Shown here piece by piece: positions 45,345-54,821 of a DNA stretch of 64,000 nt; the stretch's first letter is position 1; each line of letters begins with the position of its first letter. The notes beneath the pieces are model-generated. The model was not told the origin of the DNA and made no database searches. It worked only from the letters and a program-made list of their open reading frames with translations. The DNA is from Erwinia sp. JUb26 (GTDB lineage Bacteria; Pseudomonadota; Gammaproteobacteria; Enterobacterales; Enterobacteriaceae), in the NCBI RefSeq assembly GCF_003751505.1, contig NZ_RJVB01000001.1, positions 1 to 64,000 of the forward strand. Direction: 5' to 3'. The translations under genes were made by a program, and so were the position numbers.

Positions 45345-47072
45345 TCAGTCAGCGGCAACCTTTTTTATCAGCGCGGCGTATTTCCCGCCTGTCGCCATCA
45401 GTGCATCATGGCTTCCGCTCTCCGCGATCTCCCCGTTTTCCAGCAGCAATATCCGGTCTGCATGGCGCAGGGTGGCCGGGCGATGAGCGATCAGCAGGAT
45501 GGTGCGTTTGTGCCGCAGGCTGAAAAGCGCCTGATGAAACGCCCGTTCGTTCTCGTTATCCAGGCTGGCGGAAGCCTCGTCGAGGATCAAAACGGGTGCG
45601 CCGGTCAGCAGCGCGCGCGCAATGGCGATACGCTGCCGCTGGCCGCCGGAAAAGCGGTTGCCGTTTTCACCGCATGCGCTGTGGTAGCCGTCGGGCAGGG
45701 CGCTGATAAAATCGTGCGCCTGCGCCATCTTCGCTACCTCTTCGATCTGCTGCGGGCTGGCATCGGGGCCACCCAGGCGAATATTGTCGGCAACGGAGCC
45801 GTTAAACAGATACACCTCCTGCGGCACCCAGCTGATAAGCTGGTGCAGGGCGGCCAGCGGCAGGGAGCGGATATCAACACCGCCAACGGTGATTGCACCG
45901 CTTTCCACCTCGTAAAAGCGCAGCAGCAGGTGGGTGAGGGTGCTTTTACCCGCGCCGGAACGGCCCGCCAGCGCCACGATTTCTCCGGGGCCAATTGTCG
46001 CCGACAGCCCCCGCAGCACCGGGCGCTGCGCGGCATAGCCGAACCGCACCGCGGAGAAGGCCAGATTATGGCGGTCGGGCAACGCTGCATGGCCGCTATC
46101 ATTCACCCGTGCGGAATAATCGATAATTCGCATAATCCTGGCCGCACCGGCCCGCAGCTCACCGAGCTGGCTGGCGGTCTGCGTCACATCGACAATCGGC
46201 AGCAGCGCGCCCACGCCGAGCACCAGTACCAGCGGTAGCCACAGCGGTGAGAGGCTGCCCGCGTGCAGCAGCGTGCTGGTGGCGGCGATCAGCGCCAGCA
46301 CCGCCCCCGCGCTTAACGCATCCACCGCCGCAAATTCCAGCCCGCTGCGGGAGCCGTAGCGCTGCTGCATCCTGCCCAGGCTTTGGGTGCGCTGTATCAA
46401 CCGCTGCACGTAGCCCCTTGCCTGACCAAACGCCGCCAGTTCACGCTGGCCGTGGATAAACTCCACGGTATCGGCATTCAGCTGTCCCTGTTCGGTCTTC
46501 ACCTGCTGGCCCTGTAAAGCCGCACGACGCGCCAGCCAGACCGGCACAGTGGCCACCAGCAGCAGAAACGGCAGCAGTACGCCTGCCAGCAGAGGGTCGA
46601 ATTGCCATAGTGCGATCAGTACCGCCAGCGGTACCACAATCGCGCCGGTGTAATCCGCCAGCGTGTGGGCATAAAAGCGCTCCATCAGTTCGGCATCGGC
46701 GGTGGCAACGCTTGCCAGATCCCCTAACCGCTGGCCATCGGCGGTCCCAGGTGCGGAACGCTCCAGCCCGTCGAAAATCGCCATTTGCAGCTTCTCGATC
46801 AGCGCGAAGGCCAGATCGTGGGACACCCACGCCTGCCACCAGCGGGCGGCGGCAGTCAACAGCACCAGCAGGGCCAGCCAGCCGCAGGCGACCGGCAGTA
46901 AGGCCGCTTCCCCGGCCAGGGCGATGCCGACGATCCAGGCGCCGATTGCCATGCAGGCCAGCGTGCCGCTCTGGGCCAGCACGCCGGAGAACACCGCCAT
47001 CGCCAGCAGTCGATATCGGCCGCGCATCATGCGCAGCAGTCCGGCGAGTCCGCCGTGGGTGTGCGGTTTCAT
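45345..47072 (-). CDS. ABC half-transporter (YbtQ/IrtB-like)
   Basis: A 575-residue fusion of a six-helix membrane domain and an ATPase domain. The ATPase has Walker A GRSGAGKST, Q-loop SWVPQEVYLFNGSVADNIRLG, signature FSGGQRQRIAIARALL and Walker B VLILDEASASLD. The exporter fold is used for import by YbtPQ (ferric yersiniabactin) and mycobacterial IrtAB. Placement between a TonB receptor, an iron-binding protein and an MFS protein suggests the same here. It overlaps the previous ABC gene by 4 bp (ATGA), in line with a heterodimer. Confidence 0.9.
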   Translation of the reverse strand: MKPHTHGGLAGLLRMMRGRYRLLAMAVFSGVLAQSGTLACMAIGAWIVGIALAGEAALLPVACGWLALLVLLTAAARWWQAWVSHDLAFALIEKLQMAIFDGLERSAPGTADGQRLGDLASVATADAELMERFYAHTLADYTGAIVVPLAVLIALWQFDPLLAGVLLPFLLLVATVPVWLARRAALQGQQVKTEQGQLNADTVEFIHGQRELAAFGQARGYVQRLIQRTQSLGRMQQRYGSRSGLEFAAVDALSAGAVLALIAATSTLLHAGSLSPLWLPLVLVLGVGALLPIVDVTQTASQLGELRAGAARIMRIIDYSARVNDSGHAALPDRHNLAFSAVRFGYAAQRPVLRGLSATIGPGEIVALAGRSGAGKSTLTHLLLRFYEVESGAITVGGVDIRSLPLAALHQLISWVPQEVYLFNGSVADNIRLGGPDASPQQIEEVAKMAQAHDFISALPDGYHSACGENGNRFSGGQRQRIAIARALLTGAPVLILDEASASLDNENERAFHQALFSLRHKRTILLIAHRPATLRHADRILLLENGEIAESGSHDALMATGGKYAALIKKVAAD

Positions 47073-48784
47073 GGTGCTTTCCCCTGTGCCGCCATCAGCC
47101 GCGCATAGCGGCCACCGGCCGTGCTTAACTGATAATGATTACCCTGTTCCACCAGCTCGCCGCGGTCGAAGACCAGAATGCGGTCGGCATCCTGAATGGT
47201 TTCCAACCGGTGGGCGATGGCGATCGTGGTACGGTGCCTGCGCAGCACGGCCAGCGCTTCGCGCAGCGCCCGCTCGCTGGCGGCATCCAGGCTGGAGGTG
47301 GCCTCATCCAGAATGAGAATCGGCGCATCTTTCAGTAAGGCCCGGGCGATAGCCACCCGCTGGCGCTGCCCGCCGGAGAGGTTTGCGCCGCGTTCACCAA
47401 CCGGCGTCGCCATGCCGAGCGGCAGCCCGGCGATAAACTCGCTCAGTTGGGCGGCCTCAGCCGCCTCGGCCAGCTCATCATCGCTGGCATCCGGCCTGGC
47501 GATACGCAGATTGTCAGCCAGCGTACCGTGGAACAGAAATACCTCCTGCGACACCACGCCGATCAGTTCGCGCAGACGGTGCAGCTGCAGCCGCCGGATA
47601 TCAACGCCGCCGATACGGATGGTGCCCTGTTCGGCATCAAAGCAGCGCAGCAACAGAGTGACGAGGGTCGATTTACCCGCGCCGGAGGGGCCAACCAGCG
47701 CTACAAACTGGCCTTCGTCAACGGTCAGCGACACGTCCGACAGCGCCAGATCCCCCTGCGGATAGCGAAAGCTGAGGCGGTTGATGCGGATATCATGGCG
47801 CTGCGGTTTTGCCTGCGGTTCAGCGGGATCGGCAACCGGGGCGGTTAGCGAAAGCAGATCGTTTATCGCACCGATTGCGCCACCCGCCGCCCAGGCGGTG
47901 TGGAAGGCGTTTTCCAGCCGGACCAGCGGGCGAAACGCCTCCCGGCTGAGAAACAGCGTCAGCAGCAGCACAAACGGCAGCAAATCGTGATGCACCACCC
48001 GCCAGGCGTTGAATGCCAGCACCAGCGCGATGCCGCTCAGGCTGACCAGTCGGGTGATGCCGCTGCGCATCAGGATCACCTTCAGCGTCGCCATGGATGC
48101 CTGACGCAGGTCGGACGCGTGCGCCGCGAGCCGTTCCCGCCAGGCCGCTGCCGCACCGAAAGCCTTCAGCGTCAGCAGGCCCTGAAGCGCATCCAGCAAC
48201 GTGGCGGCAAAGGCCTCCATGGCGGTGAACACGCCGCTGGCTTTCGGCATCTGCCAGCGCATCCACAGCCCGTCGAGCAGGGGAAAGGCAAGGGTGAAAA
48301 AGGCCAGCAGCAGGGCAGACGGCCAGTCGACGGCGGCCAGCGTCAGGACGATCAGGCTACAGCCGAACAGCGCGCTGAACAGGGCGGGGAGATAGCGGCT
48401 GTAATAGCCTTCCAGTGCCTCCACGCCGCCATTCACCGTGCCCTGGATATCGCTGGCGCGATGCAGCAGCGTGAGCCCTGGGCCAAAGCGCACCAGCTGG
48501 TTCAGCAGCCTTTTCCGCAGGTGAACCTTACAGACCTGGGCGATGTGCTGCGCGGTGTACTCACTCAGCCACAGCAGCAGCGCCCGCAGCAGAATGATGG
48601 CCGCCATCATCACCAGCGGCGGGGTGATGTCGGCGTCCAGCCCCTGCTGCATCAGCAGGCAAAGCGCATCGGCGGTCAGCCACGCCTGAGCGCCATAGCA
48701 GGCGATGACCAGCAGATGAATCATCCCATTGAGCAGCAGCTGAGGCAGTAAAGGGCCAGTCAGACCGGCAACTGGCTTTTGCAT
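47069..48784 (-). CDS. ABC half-transporter (YbtP/IrtA-like)
   Basis: A 571-residue membrane-plus-ATPase protein, partner of the next gene. It has Walker A GPSGAGKST, Q-loop GVVSQEVFLFHGTLADNLRIA, signature LSGGQRQRVAIARALL, Walker B ILILDEATSSLD and H-loop TIAIAHRLETI. The pair probably moves a ferric siderophore, or iron from it, through the inner membrane. Its ATG lies 3 bp after the binding-protein stop, so the genes are tightly coupled. Export cannot be ruled out from sequence alone. Confidence 0.9.
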   Translation of the reverse strand: MQKPVAGLTGPLLPQLLLNGMIHLLVIACYGAQAWLTADALCLLMQQGLDADITPPLVMMAAIILLRALLLWLSEYTAQHIAQVCKVHLRKRLLNQLVRFGPGLTLLHRASDIQGTVNGGVEALEGYYSRYLPALFSALFGCSLIVLTLAAVDWPSALLLAFFTLAFPLLDGLWMRWQMPKASGVFTAMEAFAATLLDALQGLLTLKAFGAAAAWRERLAAHASDLRQASMATLKVILMRSGITRLVSLSGIALVLAFNAWRVVHHDLLPFVLLLTLFLSREAFRPLVRLENAFHTAWAAGGAIGAINDLLSLTAPVADPAEPQAKPQRHDIRINRLSFRYPQGDLALSDVSLTVDEGQFVALVGPSGAGKSTLVTLLLRCFDAEQGTIRIGGVDIRRLQLHRLRELIGVVSQEVFLFHGTLADNLRIARPDASDDELAEAAEAAQLSEFIAGLPLGMATPVGERGANLSGGQRQRVAIARALLKDAPILILDEATSSLDAASERALREALAVLRRHRTTIAIAHRLETIQDADRILVFDRGELVEQGNHYQLSTAGGRYARLMAAQGKAP

Positions 48785-48787
48785 TGT

Positions 48788-49942
48788 TTACTCCTGGCCG
48801 TTCAGCGTGGTCCAGAATGAGCCCTGCAGCGGGAAGGCGAGGAAGCGCTGGTTAAGTTCATCGAAGGTTTTCGCCGGATCGACGTCGGCAAAAGCTGCCG
48901 GATGCAGCATTTTCGCCATCTCCTCCACGCCGATAAAGAACAGCGGGTTGTCGAAGAAGAACAGCCAGATCCCCGCGCCCTGATGGTTGCGGATAGCCGA
49001 CAGGCTGGCCAGCGAAGGATTCGAGACAATCGCTTTCAGCGAACGGGCGCTCTCCGCCGCAGAAACGCCAGGCCCGACGTTCAGCCCCTTACGGCTGACG
49101 CTGGAGCCGCCGCCGGCCAGGTAGAAGTCCGGCTTTTGCGCCAGCACGTATTCCAGATTCAGTCGGCCGATCGCCTGATTCAGCGTTTTCACGCCGAGGT
49201 TTTCGCCCCCCGCGACGGCAATAAAATCACTCATGTTGCCCTTGCCGGAGGTAAAGCAGCACTCTTCACCGCCGGGATTGAGGTGGAAGAACACCGTAGG
49301 CCGCGTGGGCTCTTTCGCCACGCGCTTCGCGACGTCGTCCATATGCTGCTGGTAGAAGGCGATAAACGCCTCGGCCTGCTGTTCATGACCGGTCAGTTTG
49401 CCCAGCATGCGCATGCTCGGCACGGTTTTGGTCAGCGGATGGCGGAAGAAATCAACAAAGACATAGGGCACATGTGCCGCATCCAGCTTGCTCAGGCCAT
49501 CCGGGATCGGACCATAAAGGGTAAACACCACCAGGTCCGGTTTTGCCGCAATGGCCGCCTCCATCGAGAACGTGCCGCTGTTCAGATCGCCGATTTCCGG
49601 GATCGATGCCGCCTGCGGGAAGCGCTGCTTCAGCGCCTGCCAGGTAGCGGGCGAGTAGCGCTGCAGATCGGTGCCCCAGGCGACGACGCTGGAGAGCGGG
49701 TCTTTATCCAGCAGCGCCAGCGTCATGATGTGGCGGCTTTCGGCCAGCACGATGCGCTTCGCCGGCGCGGGCAGCGTCACGGTGCGGTTAAGCATATCGG
49801 TCACCGTCACGCTGCTGTTCTCAGCGGCGCGGGCGGAAAGGGTGATCGCGGCGGCTGCCAGCAGGCAAACCGTCAGCAGTACGTTAAACAGGGCGTTCCA
49901 CGTACTGCGGGCAGGGGAGCCTGCCCGAAGTAACATCATCAT
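48788..49942 (-). CDS. Fe-siderophore periplasmic binding protein (FecB/BtuF class)
   Basis: A 384-residue class III binding protein. A long N-terminal hydrophobic signal (LFNVLLTVCLLAAAAITLSARA) precedes VTVTDMLNRTVTLPAPAKRIVLAESRHI, the usual start of this family, and NMSDFIAVAGGENLG appears later. It would accept ferric siderophore delivered by the adjacent TonB receptor. It starts 9 bp after the receptor stop. Known YbtPQ systems have no binding protein in their cluster, so this pairing is uncommon. It might also stand in for the missing fepB. Confidence 0.88.
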   Translation of the reverse strand: MMMLLRAGSPARSTWNALFNVLLTVCLLAAAAITLSARAAENSSVTVTDMLNRTVTLPAPAKRIVLAESRHIMTLALLDKDPLSSVVAWGTDLQRYSPATWQALKQRFPQAASIPEIGDLNSGTFSMEAAIAAKPDLVVFTLYGPIPDGLSKLDAAHVPYVFVDFFRHPLTKTVPSMRMLGKLTGHEQQAEAFIAFYQQHMDDVAKRVAKEPTRPTVFFHLNPGGEECCFTSGKGNMSDFIAVAGGENLGVKTLNQAIGRLNLEYVLAQKPDFYLAGGGSSVSRKGLNVGPGVSAAESARSLKAIVSNPSLASLSAIRNHQGAGIWLFFFDNPLFFIGVEEMAKMLHPAAFADVDPAKTFDELNQRFLAFPLQGSFWTTLNGQE

Positions 49943-49951
49943 TTTTTATCC

Positions 49952-52096
49952 TTACCAGCGGTAGCTGACGCTGCCCACGATGGTGCGATCGGTACCCTGA
50001 TTGCACGAGGTGGAAGAGCAGGTTGAGTAGTAGTCTTTATCGAACAGGTTGTTGACGTTGACCGCCGCGCTGACGCCCTTCAGCGAGCTGTTCAGCTGGC
50101 CGAGATCGTAATGCACGGCCGCGTCCACCACGGTGTAGGACGGTACGCGGATCGTGTTAGTGGAATCCGCCCAGGTTTTGCCGACGTAGCGCACGCCCGC
50201 GCCAATGCCGAGGCTGGCCAGCGGGCCCTGCTGAATGCTGTAGTCACCCCATACCGACGCCATCTGCTCCGGCAGGCCGGTCGGAGTTTTACCCAGTGCG
50301 CTGGCGGTATTGGTTTTGGTGGTTTCCAGATCGTTCCACGTATAGCTGGCAATGACTTTAAACGCCGGGGTGATAGTCGCGCTGCCGGATGCCTCGATAC
50401 CTTTCGAGGTCACCTGTCCGGTCTGAACGGTGTTCAGTGCATTATCGGGATCGGTCGTGGAAACGTTGTTCTGCTCCAGATCGAACCAGGCCAGGGTAAA
50501 CAGGCCGTCGAAGCTTTCCGGCTGGTATTTCACCCCGGTTTCAATCTGCCTGCCGGTGGTCGGTTTATAGCTTTCGCCGTAAAGGTTCGTACCCAGTACC
50601 GGCGCGAACGAGGTGGTGTAGCTGACGTACGGCGCTACGCCAACATCGGTCAGCCACGTCAGCCCGGCGCGCCAGGTGAAGTGATGATCGTTCTGATCGG
50701 TGCTGGCACTGCTCACCCGGTTAGCGGTGTGGACCGACGCCCAGTCTTCGCGGGCGGAGAGGTCGAGCATCAGCCGTTCGGCCAGCGCCAGCGTATTGCC
50801 CAGATAAACCCCGGTTTCATCGGCGGTCTGGTAGGTGCTGCTAAACGTGGTTGCCGGCGTGGTGAAGCGGCCGCCGTAGGTCGGGTTGTAGATATCAATC
50901 GACGGCGCGGCGCCGTAGTTCAGGTAGTAATCCTCACCGGTGCGGCGATAGGACACGCCCACCACGGATGTGCCGCGCACCGGGCCGGCATCCCACTCGG
51001 CCTTAAGGTTGTTATCCGTCGCCAGAATTTTACCGACAATGCCAAACTCATAGGCGTTACGTTTCAGCGTGCGCATATCCGCCGCCAGGCCGGCGCCGGA
51101 ATAGGTCTGGGTCAGCAGATCGGTATAGCTGTAGCGTGCGGCGGAGTGCGCCGACCAGATGTTATCGAAGCGGTGATCCAGCTCGTAGCCGACGTTGAAC
51201 TGGGTAATGTGATTATCGAGATTGCTGCCGTCGAGATACTGGTTACGCGGGATTTTACCGTTGGGGTTGCTCAGCAGCGTACCGTTGATCGGCGTGTAGC
51301 TGCGCGGCGGGCCGAAGGTGTCGCGGCTGAATGAGGAGAGCAGCGTCAGCGACGTATCGGTGTTGGGTTGCCAGGTCAGCGACGGTGCCAGATACATCGT
51401 GTCGTCCGGCACGTTGTTAAACTGCGTATTGCTGTCGCGGCCGACGCCAACAACGCGATACAACACGGTTTTGTCGTCGGTCAGCGGGCCGGAAACGTCA
51501 AACTGCCCCTGATAGCGGCCGTGATTGCCAACCTGAACGCCCACTTCGTGGCGTGCCTCTTCGGTCGGGCGCTTGCTGACGGCATTCACCACGCCGCCGG
51601 GCGAACCACTGCCGTACATAAAGCCCGCCGGGCCGCGCAGCACATCGATACTTTCCATACCGTACGGCTGGTAGCGAACGTACGATTGCGCGGTGGTCGA
51701 ACGCAGGCCGTCCAGCAGCGAACCGTTCAGCGTGGCATCAAAGCCGCGGATGCTGAAGTAGTCAAAGCGTGAGTTGATCGCCGTCGTTGAGGTAAAGACG
51801 CCCGGCGTGTAGCGCAGCGCCTCGGTGGTGGTCTGCACATTCCGGTCGGTCAGCTCGTCGCGACCGATCACGCTTAGCGACTGCGGCGTGGCCACCACCG
51901 AGCTGTTGGTGCGGCTGCCGGTGCTGCTCTGTTTTGCCACATAGCCTTCGCTCGTTTTTGCGCTGTCGTCGGCGGTCACCGTCAGCGTTTGTTCCTCGGC
52001 GGGCTGCTGCGCCCGGAGTGTCGCTGACAAACCGAGCGTGGCAAGGGCCACGCAGGCGGCGATCGTTGAAAATTTATGTTTGTTATGGTCAGACAC
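49952..52096 (-). CDS. TonB-dependent ferric-siderophore receptor (FoxA/FhuA type)
   Basis: A 714-residue outer-membrane receptor. It has a signal peptide ending LSATLRAQ, TonB-box-like QTLTVTAD, a plug with VVATPQSLSVIGRDELTDRN and MESIDVLRGPAGFMYGSGSPGGVVNAVSKRP, and a barrel ending RTIVGSVSYRW. It belongs to the hydroxamate/mixed-siderophore FoxA-FhuA group and is clearly different from the two receptors near fes. The ligand is unknown; no biosynthesis genes for a second siderophore are in the window, so it may use a foreign one. It is first in the five-gene operon. Confidence 0.92.
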   Translation of the reverse strand: MSDHNKHKFSTIAACVALATLGLSATLRAQQPAEEQTLTVTADDSAKTSEGYVAKQSSTGSRTNSSVVATPQSLSVIGRDELTDRNVQTTTEALRYTPGVFTSTTAINSRFDYFSIRGFDATLNGSLLDGLRSTTAQSYVRYQPYGMESIDVLRGPAGFMYGSGSPGGVVNAVSKRPTEEARHEVGVQVGNHGRYQGQFDVSGPLTDDKTVLYRVVGVGRDSNTQFNNVPDDTMYLAPSLTWQPNTDTSLTLLSSFSRDTFGPPRSYTPINGTLLSNPNGKIPRNQYLDGSNLDNHITQFNVGYELDHRFDNIWSAHSAARYSYTDLLTQTYSGAGLAADMRTLKRNAYEFGIVGKILATDNNLKAEWDAGPVRGTSVVGVSYRRTGEDYYLNYGAAPSIDIYNPTYGGRFTTPATTFSSTYQTADETGVYLGNTLALAERLMLDLSAREDWASVHTANRVSSASTDQNDHHFTWRAGLTWLTDVGVAPYVSYTTSFAPVLGTNLYGESYKPTTGRQIETGVKYQPESFDGLFTLAWFDLEQNNVSTTDPDNALNTVQTGQVTSKGIEASGSATITPAFKVIASYTWNDLETTKTNTASALGKTPTGLPEQMASVWGDYSIQQGPLASLGIGAGVRYVGKTWADSTNTIRVPSYTVVDAAVHYDLGQLNSSLKGVSAAVNVNNLFDKDYYSTCSSTSCNQGTDRTIVGSVSYRW

Positions 52097-52141
52097 CAGA
52101 GCCTCCCCGGCTTTTACTGTGAAATAAGCGCTGACTATTCT

Positions 52142-52185
52142 CGCCAGCGCGGGATTTTCGGCAACGCCGGAGGCTTTCGCTGGCG
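52142..52185. promoter_or_regulatory. Inverted repeat upstream of the receptor gene, candidate AraC-regulator site
   Basis: CGCCAGCG (52142-52149) and CGCTGGCG (52178-52185) flank 28 bp; GACTATT also occurs on both sides. It lies 46-90 bp upstream of the receptor start, where a YbtA-like activator would be expected to bind. Confidence 0.4.
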
Positions 52186-52303
52186 CGACTATTTCTTTCG
52201 ATTTCTGATTGCGGTGACGGTCAATAAAGGCATGTTAATTATAAGGTTACCAAAAAAAGACTTTCGTCTTGAGGTGGACGGCACGCGGTGAGGCTGGTAA
52301 TGT

Positions 52304-52322
52304 GAGAATGAGAATCGATTTC
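52304..52322. promoter_or_regulatory. Fur box upstream of the AraC-type regulator
   Basis: GAGAATGAGAATCGATTTC matches the 19-bp Fur consensus at 14 of 19 positions, in the usual GAGAATGAGAAT form. Confidence 0.75.
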
Positions 52323-52375
52323 ATTAGGTGATTGCCACGCCCGGTGAAAACCCGCCCAAATTAACGGACAGTGCC

Positions 52376-53272
52376 ATGAACAAGTTCAGCGACAGCGCCT
52401 CCGGTAGCGCGCTTCCTCTACCTGCCAGCCACGCCATGTTTGACGGCACCATTGCCATGAGCAGCGGTTCGCTGCGGCCTGAGAAAGACGAATGGCTGCA
52501 GGAACAGCTGGTACCGGGGCTGAAGCTGATCGTCGTCGATCGCGGGGAGCTGCTGTGCGATCTGCCCGGCTCCGGCAGGCAGCATATTACCGGCCCCTGC
52601 GTGTGTGCGGTGTGGAATCAGCAGGAGGGCGAGAGCCGCCAGCGCTTCGAACCCGGCCGCCAGCTGGATTACACCACCATTGCCCTGACGCCCGCCGCCG
52701 TCGCCAGCCATATCGACAGTCAGTTTCAGCAGCAGCTGGAAGACTCTTTCCAGCTCCGGCGATTCAGCGGTCCGCGCCTGTTGGTGCTGGAGGCGACCGC
52801 TACCATCAAATCGCTGCATGCCCAGGTGGCGACCTGCCCAATGCAGGGGCTGTCCAGAGCACTTTTCCTTTCCGGTAAAGCACTGGAAATTATGGCTCAT
52901 GCGCTGGATTCACTGATCTCACGGCCTGCAGCAGAGGGCAGCGCGCTGCGCCTGTCGAACGGCGATATCGACAAGCTGCATCTGGCGCGCTCGCTGCTGG
53001 CGGAGCGCATGGTTAACCCGCCGTCGCTGGCCGAGCTGGCGCTGAGCGTGGGATTCAACACGCGTAAGCTGACGGTCGGCTTCCGACGTCAGTTTGGTGA
53101 AAGTGTCTTTGAGTATCTGCAAAATCTGCGGCTGGACACCGCGTGGCGGATGCTGACCGAAGGCGAAATGAGCGTGTCGACGGCCGCTTACAGCGTGGGC
53201 TACACCCCGGCGCATTTTTCCGTCGCCTTTCGTAAAAAATATGGCATCTCGCCAAAATCCCTGCGCGGATAG
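52376..53272 (+). CDS. AraC-family regulator (YbtA/PchR-like)
   Basis: A 298-residue regulator whose C-terminal AraC domain has both HTH units (PPSLAELALSVGFNTRKLTVGFRRQFGESVFEYL and MSVSTAAYSVGYTPAHFSVAFRKKYGISPKSLRG). The N-terminal part would sense the ligand; in YbtA and PchR this is a siderophore. It is divergent from the receptor operon with a Fur box in front, the classic layout for ferri-siderophore-induced uptake. ATG at 52376 is preferred over a GTG at 52328 that begins close to the Fur box. Confidence 0.9.
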   Translation: MNKFSDSASGSALPLPASHAMFDGTIAMSSGSLRPEKDEWLQEQLVPGLKLIVVDRGELLCDLPGSGRQHITGPCVCAVWNQQEGESRQRFEPGRQLDYTTIALTPAAVASHIDSQFQQQLEDSFQLRRFSGPRLLVLEATATIKSLHAQVATCPMQGLSRALFLSGKALEIMAHALDSLISRPAAEGSALRLSNGDIDKLHLARSLLAERMVNPPSLAELALSVGFNTRKLTVGFRRQFGESVFEYLQNLRLDTAWRMLTEGEMSVSTAAYSVGYTPAHFSVAFRKKYGISPKSLRG

Positions 53273-53382
53273 CCCCCCTTAGCTGAATTTTGCCCATCGA
53301 CATTCGTTTTTCTTGGTGGCGCAAAAATTCCATCCCGTTATGTTTTAACCCTCTGAACAGGGTGAAAAATAAGGGGAAGACG

Positions 53383-54690
53383 GTGGCGGCAGGAGAGAAA
53401 AGACGGTTAAAAACGCTGGTGGGGGCAAGCAGTGCGATTTATGCCGCGGGCGATACGCCGGTGACTTACGGCATCGATCGCGCCGTGGCGCTGGCAAAAA
53501 TAGCCGAGCGCGAGAAAATCACCGGGCTGTTTACCGCCGATCTGCTTCAGAGCGATCCCGCCGGACTGGCGGGGATCACCGGTAGCCAGGATCCGATTGT
53601 GGTGCTGGCGGCGTTAAGCCAGGTGACGCGGCAGATTGGCCTGATTGCAACCGTCACCACGACCTTTCAGCATCCCTATAATCTTGCCCGACTGATCGGC
53701 ACGCTGGACCATATTAGCGGCGGGCGGGCAGGGTGGAACGCGGTCACCTCATCGGTCGGCGAGGAAAATTTTGGCGGCGGCGAGCTGCCCTCACCGGAAA
53801 GCCGCTACGCGCGCGCCACCGAATTTATTGAAGTGATCAACGCGCTTTTCGACGCCAACGATCCGGCCGCCGTCAGCCGGCTGGCCAGCGGCGGCGCGAA
53901 GATCGATCACACCAGACTGCATCCGGCGAACTACCTCGGCGATTTCTTCCAGGTGGCCGGGCCGCTGAACGTGCCGCCGCCACCGCAGGGGCGGCCGGTG
54001 CAGTTCCAGGCCGGGCAGTCGGAGGCCGGAATTACGCTGGGCGCGCGCTATGCCGAGGTGATTTACACTTCGCAGCCAACCCTTGCCGACGCGCAGGCCT
54101 TTGTCAGCGACGTTCGGCAGCGGGCGCTGGGCTTCGAACGGCCTTCTGCCCCGTTAATCATGAACTCCTTCCACTCGATCATCGGTGAAAGCCCCGCGGA
54201 CGTGGCGCGCAGGCTGGAAGAGAAGCACCAGCGCATTGACTATCAGCGCGGGCGACTGCGGCTGGCGGATATGCTCGGTGGCAACGTCGATCTGCAGGAT
54301 CTGTCGCTCGATGGCGCTATACCTTCACACCGGCTGCCGGACCTCGCCAGTGTTAACCGGCGGCGTGGACGCGCCGAGATTTTCACCCGTTTTGCCCGCG
54401 AAGGCCAGACGCTGCGCCAGCTGATTATTGCCGCTGAAGAAACCGGACACTGGTTTGTCGCCGGAACGCCGGAATCACTGGCGGATGCGATAGAGGAACG
54501 TTATCGCGCCGGGGTGCTGGATGTGATTTCACTGCACGGACTGGGGCAACCGGAACAGCAGGACCTGCTGCTTAACGGCCTGCTGCCCGAACTGCGCAAG
54601 CGGCAGCTGCTGGATGAAGATTATCGCGGCGCGGATTTCCGCAGCAGCCTGGAGTTGCCGCCGCTGACAGACAGGCGCGGCGGTGCATAG
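53383..54690 (+). CDS. NtaA/SnaA/DszA-type flavin-dependent monooxygenase
   Basis: A 435-residue bacterial-luciferase-fold enzyme of the NtaA/DszA group. Typical blocks are TTTFQHPYNLARLIGTLDHISGGRAGWNAVTS, ARATEFIEVINALF and GRPVQFQAGQSEAGITLGARYAEVIY. Such enzymes use FMNH2 from a partner reductase; no reductase gene is nearby, and the substrate is unknown. The GTG at 53383 follows AAGGGGA and is preferred over an upstream TTG. The N-terminus before VALAKIAERE diverges from the usual family opening, so the start is less certain than the rest. Confidence 0.82.
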   Translation: MAAGEKRRLKTLVGASSAIYAAGDTPVTYGIDRAVALAKIAEREKITGLFTADLLQSDPAGLAGITGSQDPIVVLAALSQVTRQIGLIATVTTTFQHPYNLARLIGTLDHISGGRAGWNAVTSSVGEENFGGGELPSPESRYARATEFIEVINALFDANDPAAVSRLASGGAKIDHTRLHPANYLGDFFQVAGPLNVPPPPQGRPVQFQAGQSEAGITLGARYAEVIYTSQPTLADAQAFVSDVRQRALGFERPSAPLIMNSFHSIIGESPADVARRLEEKHQRIDYQRGRLRLADMLGGNVDLQDLSLDGAIPSHRLPDLASVNRRRGRAEIFTRFAREGQTLRQLIIAAEETGHWFVAGTPESLADAIEERYRAGVLDVISLHGLGQPEQQDLLLNGLLPELRKRQLLDEDYRGADFRSSLELPPLTDRRGGA

Positions 54691-54821
54691 TACATTCGCG
54701 TTGTGTTGCGGGTTGCAAAAAAGTCAGCCTGTAAGAACGCCAATCTGCGGATCTGCAGTGAAATAAAGAAGAATGGCAGTTGGTGATGTCACTTCGGCAG
54801 GCTTTCCTGCCTCGTGATTTT

